A DNA stretch of 55,822 nt from Bacteroidota bacterium (GTDB lineage Bacteria > Bacteroidota > Bacteroidia > Bacteroidales > WCHB1-69). The stretch lies in NCBI GenBank assembly GCA_009786185.1, contig WQTS01000134.1, positions 1-55,822 of the forward strand, in the 5' to 3' direction. The notes beneath the pieces were generated by a model. The model saw nothing but the letters and a program-made list of their open reading frames with translations. It had not been told where the DNA came from and did not search any database. Numbering within the stretch: position 1 is the first letter of the stretch; every line of letters begins with the position of its first letter. Position numbers and translations under genes: made by a program. This document shows positions 28,506 to 34,486 of the stretch, one piece after another.

Positions 28506-29750
28506 TTATACTATAATAACTTCTTCCATCATGCGATAGTAATCTTCGGGATGGTTTCTTAAAAACGATAGCATCTGTTCGTGGTATTGCTCAAAATCGT
28601 TTTTGTTCATAAAACCGTTACATACCGGATCTTTTTCTAAATCGTGCAAATTAAAAATACACTGAATACAAGCTTCTGTTCTATAACATGTTTTACATTG
28701 ATTTTCCAATTTAGCAAAATAGTGACTATATCTTTGCACAATTTCTTCAAAATCAAGATGAACACCGTTTTTATCAACTCTTCCCAAAGCAAACTGATGT
28801 CCTATGCGCTCACAAGGCAAAATTTTACCATTTACGGTAACAAACATTTTCTTATTAAAAGGTTTGCATGTTCCGGTAATCCAATTCGATTTTTGGTGCT
28901 TCTCGAAAAGTAATTTATTATAATTGCGATAAACAAATCCGCTGTATTGGTGCAAAAACTTGCAAACCGTTTGATAATTGGGAGATCGTATGAATCGTTC
29001 TTTCTCTATCTCTTCGTAATGCTCCGATTGCCGTAAACTTTCATCTGCATTGCGATAAGTTTGCATAAATTCCTTTTGTTTATCAGGTCGAATTCCCATA
29101 TAACTTAACTCCGCGATAGATGCTGTTTTTTGGTATCTGTCTTGAAAAAAACGATGTATGGATTCTACAGAATTTTTATTATGCAAAACAGCATTGAAAT
29201 TCACTTCTTTATTAAAATAATCAGGATAAGCATCACGTAAAAACTCCACATTACGAACAATTTTTTCAAAAGAGGGATTGCCCAATGCGTCCACACGATA
29301 GGCTGTATTTTGGGCATTCCCATCTAAACTTATCAATAAGGTAAAATTTTTCTCCACCAAATAATCCATATAGCGGTCTAATAAAACAGCGTTGGTTGTC
29401 ATAGAATAAACAAAATGGCGAACAGAACACGGATTCTCTTCTAAATATTTGATAACTTGTTTAATAAAATTCATATTTAACAACGGCTCGCCACCGTAGA
29501 AAGTAATGTAAACATTTTTGTTGAAAGAAACATTTTGTTCCGATTGCCAAAATTGAGTTAAGTAGTCTAATAAAGCGATAGCATCTTCTATGGACAAATT
29601 TTTGTTTTCCCGTTTATCATAATCTGAATAAAACTCCCCGTAACCGCAATATTTACATTTTAAATTGCAGGCATCGGTTACTTCAAAAACTATTTGCCTC
29701 AGGTTTGACAACTGATAAGAAATATCTGTTTTATTTAAAAAGCGTTTCAT
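28506..29750 (-). CDS. Radical SAM/SPASM peptide maturase, GG-Bacteroidales type
   Basis: A 414-residue radical SAM enzyme predicted to modify the precursor at 31673-31894. CX3CX2C is at residues 28-35 (CNLKCKYC), followed by ITFYGGEPLLNMNF (GGEP) and LLISLDGNAQNTAYR. The C-terminal SPASM domain has the expected cysteines: TGTCKPFNK, GKILPCERIGHQF, CKTCYRTEACIQC and DPVCNGF. Likely chemistry is a thioether or other C-centred crosslink on the core peptide, as in sactipeptide-type enzymes; the product is unknown. Protease, maturase and partner genes are separated by 3 and 12 bases, so they form one operon. Confidence 0.88.
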   Translation of the reverse strand: MKRFLNKTDISYQLSNLRQIVFEVTDACNLKCKYCGYGEFYSDYDKRENKNLSIEDAIALLDYLTQFWQSEQNVSFNKNVYITFYGGEPLLNMNFIKQVIKYLEENPCSVRHFVYSMTTNAVLLDRYMDYLVEKNFTLLISLDGNAQNTAYRVDALGNPSFEKIVRNVEFLRDAYPDYFNKEVNFNAVLHNKNSVESIHRFFQDRYQKTASIAELSYMGIRPDKQKEFMQTYRNADESLRQSEHYEEIEKERFIRSPNYQTVCKFLHQYSGFVYRNYNKLLFEKHQKSNWITGTCKPFNKKMFVTVNGKILPCERIGHQFALGRVDKNGVHLDFEEIVQRYSHYFAKLENQCKTCYRTEACIQCIFNLHDLEKDPVCNGFMNKNDFEQYHEQMLSFLRNHPEDYYRMMEEVIIV

Positions 29751-29753
29751 TTT

Positions 29754-30678
29754 TTATTTTTTTATTTTTACATAAAACTTCTTTCCTTGATAGTCGAAAA
29801 TAACATTGTGAAATCTTTTCAAAATATCAATTCCTATCACACCGTCAAAGTAGGCAAATTTTTCCTCTTGAGGAATTTCACTACGATCTGAATATATTAG
29901 TCGCATATTCGGTCTATTAAACATTTGTTCACTTGAAAATAAAGATGATAGTAGTGTTGGATTGTTAATAACCTTTTTATAATCGACTTTTTTTATTGTT
30001 TTATCAGGTAGAGAAGATGACATCGCACCAAGATCAACAAAAAAAAACCAAAGGAATATTTAGATTGAGAAAATTTTTAAAATCAGGGATATGAATCAGA
30101 AAATAGTGCATTATTACACCATACCGATTTTCATGCTTTTGAGAACTCATATCAATGGCAATATAGGTATCAATATCTTCAGGCAAATAATTAGATAATG
30201 TAACTGTTTCATTAACAAAATCTAAATTCACAATTCTACGTTCAAACAGCTCCGCACCAAGCGTAAACATTCTATCCGTATAATCAACCCTAATGGTATC
30301 CAGAATTAAATCATAATTGCCGATATTAAGAATAACTCTTTTTTCATAATCTTTTAGTTCAGGTAATTTAGGAAAAATTTGGCATATTAACGAATCTGGC
30401 AGTGAGGTAAAAAATTTCTCTATTGTTGTAGTAGAAAACATTGTTTTTGGAGCGCCATTATCAAGAAAAACATCAAATTTATCATCAAATAGTTGAATTT
30501 GATGATAAATTTTATTATTTTTCAAATTGAAAGGGATAGTTGTAGCTTCTTCAATATTGACATGTTGTATGAGTTGTGCATTTTGTATGAATTGTGCATG
30601 AACATTGCATTTGCAAAGAGCAAAGAATATAAAGACAAATAGATATGAAGTTGAAAAAGAATTTATATTTTTTTTCAT
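29754..30678 (-). pseudogene. Retropepsin-like aspartic protease, copy 2, frameshifted at a T9 run
   Basis: A tandem duplicate of the gene at 30675-31589, with most residues identical. The first frame (30034-30678) carries a signal peptide and the first catalytic motif (FLDNGAPKT), then ends right after NIPLVFFC. The second frame (29754-30023) resumes at SSSLPDKTIKKVDYKKV and carries the family C-terminus (FDGVIGIDILKRFHNVIFDY). The cause is one extra base in an A run (nine A at 30039-30047 plus-strand; eight in the intact copy at 30969-30976). Correcting it restores LVFFVDLGAMSSSLPDKT, including the second catalytic DLG. Insertion by slippage is inferred. The ATG overlaps the stop of copy 1 as ATGA. 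Confidence 0.85.
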
Positions 30679-31589
30679 TTTCTCGTTTTTACATACAACT
30701 TCTTGCCTTGATAATCAAAAATAACATGGTGAAATCTTTTCAAAATATCAATTCCTATCCAACCGTCAAAGTCGACAAATGCTTCCTCTTGAGGTAATTC
30801 ACTAACTGCACCACCAACTGAATATGACATTCGCAGATTCGGTCTATTAAACATTATTTCACTTGAAAATAAAGATGATAGGAGTGTTGGATCGTTAATA
30901 ACCTTTTTATAATCAACTTTTTTTATTGTTTTATCAGCTACAAAAGATCCTCTTGCACCAAGATCAACAAAAAAAACCAAAGGAACATTTAGATTAAGAA
31001 AGTTTTTAAAATCAGGTATATGAATCAGAAAATAGTGCTGTATTAAACCAAATCGATTTTCATGCTTTTGAGAACTCATATCAATGGCAATATAGGCATC
31101 TATATCTTTTGGCAAGGCATTAGACAATGTAAGTGTTTCATTCACAAAATCTAAATTCACAATTCGACGTTCAAACAGTTCAGCGCCAAGCGTGAAAAGA
31201 ATGTCATACTGTTCAACTCTAATAGTATCTAAAATTAAATCATAATTGCCGATGCTTAGAATAACTCTTTTTTCATAATCTTTTGTATTAGGTAGTTTAG
31301 GAAAAATTTGGCATATTAATGAATCGGGCAATGAGGTAAAAAATTTCTCTATTATTGTAGTAGGAAACTTTGTTTTTGGGGCGCCATTATCAAGGAAAAC
31401 ATCAAATTTCTCATCAAATAGTTGAATTTGATGAGAAATTTTATTATTTTTCAAATTGAAAGGGATAGTTGTAGCTTCTTCACTATTGACATTTTGTATG
31501 AATTGTGCATGTCCATTGAGTTTGCAAAGAGCAAAGAGCAAAAAGACAAATAGGCATGAAATTGAAAAAGAATTGATGTTTTTTTTCAT
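30675..31589 (-). CDS. Secreted retropepsin-like aspartic protease, copy 1
   Basis: A 304-residue protein from the ATG at 31589, which opens a signal peptide (MKKNINSFSISCLFVFLLFA, cleavage near GHAQ); the upstream extension of the frame to 31658 lacks one. Two catalytic-type motifs are present, as in two-lobed aspartic proteases: D67-N-G (FLDNGAPKT) and D209-L-G (FFVDLGARGSF), and the C-terminus WIGIDILKRFHHVIFDYQ matches the end of that family. It is predicted to be periplasmic or lipid-free at the cell envelope. It lies 84 bases after the precursor peptide and before the maturase genes, which suggests processing of the exported peptide or of its leader. Proteolytic role inferred. Confidence 0.8.
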   Translation of the reverse strand: MKKNINSFSISCLFVFLLFALCKLNGHAQFIQNVNSEEATTIPFNLKNNKISHQIQLFDEKFDVFLDNGAPKTKFPTTIIEKFFTSLPDSLICQIFPKLPNTKDYEKRVILSIGNYDLILDTIRVEQYDILFTLGAELFERRIVNLDFVNETLTLSNALPKDIDAYIAIDMSSQKHENRFGLIQHYFLIHIPDFKNFLNLNVPLVFFVDLGARGSFVADKTIKKVDYKKVINDPTLLSSLFSSEIMFNRPNLRMSYSVGGAVSELPQEEAFVDFDGWIGIDILKRFHHVIFDYQGKKLYVKTRK

Positions 31590-31672
31590 GTATTTTTTTA
31601 ATATTTGTGATGATAAGTATCCTAAAAAATGCAAATCAATGTAATATACTAATTTCAATAAACTCTTTTATT

Positions 31673-31894
31673 TTATGCTAGCGCATTTTGTCCTGAAGCT
31701 GCACTAGTTACTCCAACACCGGAAACGATATTAAAAGGGAGTGTTATAGGACATGAACACATTGCATCACAGCATACTGAATCTTTATTACACACTACAT
31801 TATATTCCAAATGTGGTTTGCCGCCTATTAAACCACGCATTTCTTTTTCATTTAGCCTATTTACGGCTAATTTGTTTAATTTTAGATTTTTCAT
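31673..31894 (-). CDS. RiPP precursor peptide, GG-Bacteroidales family (5-Cys core)
   Basis: A 73-residue peptide. The leader MKNLKLNKLAVNRLNEKEMR, then GLIGG, matches the Bacteroidota natural-product precursor leader (TIGR04149-like) with the double glycine at 24-25. The core (residues 26-73) has five cysteines at 35, 41, 42, 46 and 48 in NKDSVCCDAMCSCPITLP, followed by a hydrophobic, Ser/Gly-rich tail. It is the substrate expected for the radical SAM maturase at 28506-29750. It is preceded by a long structured leader RNA and a LytTR operator array. Modification sites cannot be told from sequence alone. Confidence 0.85.
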   Translation of the reverse strand: MKNLKLNKLAVNRLNEKEMRGLIGGKPHLEYNVVCNKDSVCCDAMCSCPITLPFNIVSGVGVTSAASGQNALA

Positions 31895-32174
31895 TGTTTT
31901 AATTTTTTAAATGAAACATTAATTTTGTTTGTTGCTGCCATCCTCTCGCCTTTCGGTTTTTGGAAGGAAACTGCCCTTGCTTTTGGGGAAGCCCGCGGCT
32001 CGGCAGTCAAAACCTTGTTTCTGTTCGCGTTTGTTCACGGCTACACTCTCTTTATTTTCATTGGGTATTCTTTCGTGCCGTGTTTTACACCTTTGCCCAA
32101 AAACAAAACAATGGTGCAAAATTACTCTTTTTGGTTTACCTAACACTTTGCAGTGTTCGTTCTTTTTTAGGTAA
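31895..32174 (-). ncRNA. Long self-complementary 5' leader of the RiPP precursor
   Basis: This gene-free stretch is much richer in G+C than its surroundings and can fold. Stems seen are CACGGC / GCCGTG (32036-32041 / 32077-32082), ACTGCC / GGCAGT (31970-31975 / 32002-32007), AGCC / GGCT within the latter, and AACACT / AGTGTT (near 32142-32157). Several short open frames on both strands are judged by-products of the composition. On the minus strand it reads TTTGGGCAAA, then AAAACACGGCA, with a counterpart (TTTGGGCAAA, AAAACCGGCA) in the leader at 53213-53517. Regulatory function (attenuation, riboswitch-like) is inferred. Confidence 0.5.
32118..32125 (-). promoter_or_regulatory. Candidate -7 box of the RiPP operon (proximal)
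   Basis: Minus-strand TAATTTTG followed by CACC. It is one of two -7 candidates; the other is at 32175-32182. Confidence 0.4.
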
Positions 32175-32182
32175 CAAAAATA
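32175..32182 (-). promoter_or_regulatory. Candidate -7 box of the RiPP operon (distal, next to operator array)
   Basis: Minus-strand TATTTTTG. No -33 match stands upstream; instead the nearest GTGGTT repeat of the 21-bp array is about 26 bases away, where an activator could replace -33 contacts. Confidence 0.5.
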
Positions 32183-32206
32183 ATACAAAAAGAGCGCGTT
32201 TTTTTG

Positions 32207-32278
32207 GGTGGTTACTCTTATCTAATAAGTGGTATCTTATTGGCAGCAAGTGGTTGCTTTCATCTAATAAGTGGTTAT
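32207..32278. promoter_or_regulatory. Four GTGGTW direct repeats at exact 21-bp spacing (LytTR operator array)
   Basis: GTGGTT or GTGGTA begins at 32208, 32229, 32250 and 32271, spaced 21, 21 and 21 bp. Extended copies read GGTGGTTACT, AAGTGGTATC, AAGTGGTTGC and AAGTGGTTAT. LytTR regulators are known to bind pairs of about 9-bp direct repeats with 12-13 bp between them, which is a 21-22 bp period. The array overlaps the stop codon of the LytTR gene (32275) and lies just upstream of the precursor promoter region. Confidence 0.75.
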
Positions 32279-32628
32279 TTACGTAACCACATTTTTACCT
32301 CTTTTGCCCGCCTGCGAGATACTTGAACAGGTATGGTTTGAACAAAAATTACACATTGCTCCTTGCTAAAAATAGCTTTTTTAATGTGCCTGCCATTTAC
32401 TAAAGTTTGGTAATTTACTCGCATAAAACCTTTGTCGTGCAAAAGTTTTTCATATTGTTTCAGTAAAAAAGAAGATGTAACTTTTTCGTTGTTAATTAAA
32501 TATACTGTAGTTAAATAGCCGTTACATTCTATATAAAGAATATCGGCAGCATTTATTATCGTTGTTTTATTTTTCTCTTCAATAGTAAGAAGGTACAATT
32601 CTTGTTCTCTAAGCTCTTGTATGTTCAT
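32275..32628 (-). CDS. Stand-alone LytTR DNA-binding regulator
   Basis: A 117-residue protein made of little more than a LytTR domain: YLLTIEEKNKTTIINAADIL, then YIECNGYLTTVYLINNEKVT, SSFLLKQYEKLL, FMRVNYQTLVNGRHIKKA and VQVSRRRAKEVKMWL. The receiver domain of two-component LytTR proteins is absent, so activity must be set by expression level or another partner. The operator-like array overlapping its 3' end suggests it regulates the RiPP operon directly downstream on the same strand. A structured RNA ends 35 bases upstream of its ATG. Confidence 0.88.
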   Translation of the reverse strand: MNIQELREQELYLLTIEEKNKTTIINAADILYIECNGYLTTVYLINNEKVTSSFLLKQYEKLLHDKGFMRVNYQTLVNGRHIKKAIFSKEQCVIFVQTIPVQVSRRRAKEVKMWLRK

Positions 32629-32663
32629 AATATCTAATTTATAGTCAACGAATCTATTATTTT

Positions 32664-32870
32664 ACTTTAGCTTCCGCTTCTTTAAAAATTAAAAAGACGC
32701 AAATTGTATCTTTTATTCCTTATTTTCTATTTCTTGGCTCTGGAACACCACATGCAATCAAAATAAGTTTCAACAATTTACGCCTTCCGGCGAAAACTTT
32801 TTGTTGTCTTATTCTCTATTGCATGTTGAAATTTTCCAGACTTCAGAAATACGAGAACAAAAGCTAAAGT
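32664..32870 (-). ncRNA. Rod-like structured RNA, copy A (207 nt), upstream of the LytTR gene
   Basis: Nested helices (plus-strand coordinates) are 32664-32673 / 32861-32870 (10 bp, perfect), 32739-32745 / 32834-32840 (7 bp), 32751-32758 / 32818-32825 (8 bp), 32763-32767 / 32808-32812, 32771-32776 / 32801-32806, and an apical CGCC / GGCG hairpin at 32781-32792. Read on minus, the apical loop is GGAA, a GNRA tetraloop, which favours the minus strand. The apex (AATAAG...CGCCGGAAGGCGT...GAAACTTATT) matches copy B at 52683-52888. The shape recalls 6S RNA, but the position before a regulator gene suggests a leader RNA. Not assigned to a known family. Confidence 0.6.
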
Positions 32871-33121
32871 TCTTTTTTTAAGATTTTAGACGTTCATAAG
32901 CACGCCTTTGCTGAGTTGTTTTTTATTGTTTTAAAATTTTATATTTTAGAATGATTATTTATTGATATTCAGCTTATTATACAATAAGCCACTGTTGGTT
33001 AATAATGGCTGCGAAAATAGGAAAAAATAGGTTCGCCGCCATACAGGATGGTGAGATATGTTATTTTTTGGCATAAAAATTGCTGCAACTTACAGCAAGC
33101 AAATTACTAAATAACAATAAA
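32871..33121. other. Intergenic region between the LytTR-side RNA and the ferredoxin gene
   Basis: No gene is seen. A perfect hairpin CTTATT / AATAAG stands at 32973-32978 / 32983-32988. A weak minus-strand -7-like TATTTTCG (33012-33019), followed by GCAGCCATTATTAACCAA, resembles the start of the copy-B RNA region (TATTTTTGCCGCATGTATTAACCAA in two parts at 52645-52669). A plus-strand TATTTTTTGG near 33062-33070 could be the ferredoxin promoter. Confidence 0.4.
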
Positions 33122-33757
33122 ATGAAAAAAACAGTCATCAAAATAAACCCCGAAAAATGTACCGGCTGCGGACAATGCGCAGCAACTTGTCATCAAGGCG
33201 CCATCCAAATGATTAATGGCAAAGCAGTTTTGATGAACGAACATCATTGTGATGGTTTAGGTCGTTGCATCGGAAAATGTCCGGCGGATGCTATCTCTTT
33301 TATTGAGAAAGAAGTGGAAGCGCCCAAGCAGGAAAAAGCGGTAGCACCGAAAACAGCTTGTTGTATAGAAAATACGGCTCAAGATCGTCCGCAATTTCCT
33401 CTACAACTGCATCTTATCAATCCACAAAATCCGCAGTTTAAAAATGCCGATTTGCTTTTAGCAGCAGATTGTACGGCATTTATGTTGCCCAATTTTCAAT
33501 CTTTAAAAGAAGGAAAAAGATTGGTGATTGCTTGTCCAAAATTAGACAGCAGTCAAGAAATTTATGTTGAAAAATTGCGCCAATTGATTGATGAAGCTCA
33601 AATTAGATCGCTTACGGCGGTAATTATGGAAGTGCCTTGCTGCACAGGGCTACTTCGATTGGTAAATGCGGCTTTGGAGAAAACAACTCGGGAAATTCCT
33701 TTGTATAAGGTGGTTGTTGGGGTTGATGGGGAGATGAAAGAAACTTCTGAAAATTAA
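33122..33757 (+). CDS. 2[4Fe-4S] ferredoxin-domain protein
   Basis: A 211-residue protein from the ATG at 33122 (MKKTVIKINPEKC); the upstream part of the frame looks non-coding. Two cluster motifs are CTGCGQCAATC and CDGLGRCIGKCPADAI, each with C-x2-C-x3-C or a close variant (the second as CDGLGRC-x3-CP). After a linker, residues about 95-205 form a second domain with cysteines in AADCTAFMLPNF, VIACPKL and VPCCTGL, which may bind metal or a further cluster. It is an electron carrier or redox-regulated protein. No partner enzyme is adjacent; iorA is far away at 13399. Confidence 0.8.
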   Translation: MKKTVIKINPEKCTGCGQCAATCHQGAIQMINGKAVLMNEHHCDGLGRCIGKCPADAISFIEKEVEAPKQEKAVAPKTACCIENTAQDRPQFPLQLHLINPQNPQFKNADLLLAADCTAFMLPNFQSLKEGKRLVIACPKLDSSQEIYVEKLRQLIDEAQIRSLTAVIMEVPCCTGLLRLVNAALEKTTREIPLYKVVVGVDGEMKETSEN

Positions 33758-33770
33758 ACTGTTTTTGAAT

Positions 33771-33838
33771 TGGCGAAGAGCGCTGAAAGCGCGATGTATC
33801 TTAGCCCAAGGCAACGCCTTGGGTGGAAATGCACACAG
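33771..33838. repeat. REP-like palindrome, left copy flanking a RAYT relic
   Basis: Contains GAGCGCTGAAAGCGC and the hairpin CCCAAGGC AAC GCCTTGGG. The right copy at 34269-34334 is the same sequence in inverted orientation with few mismatches. Confidence 0.85.
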
Positions 33839-33916
33839 AAAAAAAATGCGCCCCGATAGGGGCAGCATATAAACAATAAAATATTTTTGCAGTGGAATTA
33901 AAATAAAAATAAAGTT

Positions 33917-34238
33917 ATGTCTCATTCATTATCAAAATTGTACGTTCATCTAATATTTCATGTAAAATATGTCGAAGAATATTTCTTTGTCAAAATTTCT
34001 AGAAGAAATCAAGAAAAATAGTAGTCGTTGGATAAAAACGAAAGGTGTTCATTATAAAAATTTTGCATGGCAAGGAGGTTATTCCGGTTATTCGGTAAGT
34101 CAATCGAAAGTTGAAGTTGTGAAAAACTATATTGAACGTCAAAAAGAACATCATAAAAAGTTGTTATTCAGAGAAGAATATTTAAAGTTTTTGTGCGAAT
34201 ACCGTATTGATTTCGATGAGAAGTATTTATGGAAATAA
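33917..34238 (+). pseudogene. REP-associated (IS200-like, Y1) transposase with internal deletion
   Basis: From 33917 the frame reads MSHSLSKLYVHLIFHVKY, the N-terminus of IS200-like transposases, then drifts out of frame and stops. Another frame from 33969 gives SLSKFLEEIKKNSSRWIKTK and continues GYSVSQSKVEVVKNYIERQK with EHHKKLLFREEYLKFL and DEKYLWK, the C-terminal part with the catalytic Tyr in KNYIERQKEHH. The middle (roughly 50 residues, with the HUH metal motif, usually HVHxL) is missing and the junction shifts the frame, so the enzyme is dead. The two inverted palindromes around it are typical of REP/RAYT systems. Confidence 0.85.
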
Positions 34239-34268
34239 ATATGTCGCCCTTTCAGGGCTAAACTCATC

Positions 34269-34334
34269 CTGTGCGCTTCCACCCAAGGCGTTGCCTTGGG
34301 CTAATATATATCGCGCTTTCAGCGCTCTTCGCCA
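34269..34334. repeat. REP-like palindrome, right copy
   Basis: Inverted counterpart of 33771-33838, with the same CCCAAGGC / GCCTTGGG hairpin and GCGCTTTCAGCGCTC. A further short hairpin GCCCT / AGGGC lies at 34246-34258. Confidence 0.85.
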
Positions 34335-34399
34335 TGATTAACTGATATTCAGCATTTAACATTGAATCACTGGTTTTATGCAAAGTCTCAAAACAATTC

Positions 34400-34486
34400 T
34401 CACAGATTTTAAATAAAAATTCATACTTGTCGTTTTAAACCAATAAAATCTGTGTTCATCTATGAAATCTGCGTCATCCGCGTGCA
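34400..34486. repeat. CACAGAT...ATCTGTG palindrome supplying a start codon
   Basis: CTCACAGATTTTAAATAAAA on the left pairs with AAAATCTGTG on the right and continues into CTATGAAATCTGCGTCATCC. The ATG at 34462 of the GH3 fusion lies in this repeat. Same family as 23398-23525. Confidence 0.75.

Noticed and set aside
29754-30023. Separate small gene
   Set aside because: Comparison with the adjacent intact copy shows it is the second half of one frameshifted protease gene.
31925-32286. Overlapping open frames of 72-108 codons on both strands
   Set aside because: They arise in several frames at once over a G+C-rich self-complementary leader, and their products have no signal, domain or family look.
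32664-32870. 6S RNA call
   Set aside because: The shape fits loosely, but the internal loop is very asymmetric, two copies sit before peptide regulators, and no 6S landmark sequence could be confirmed by eye; left as an alternative.
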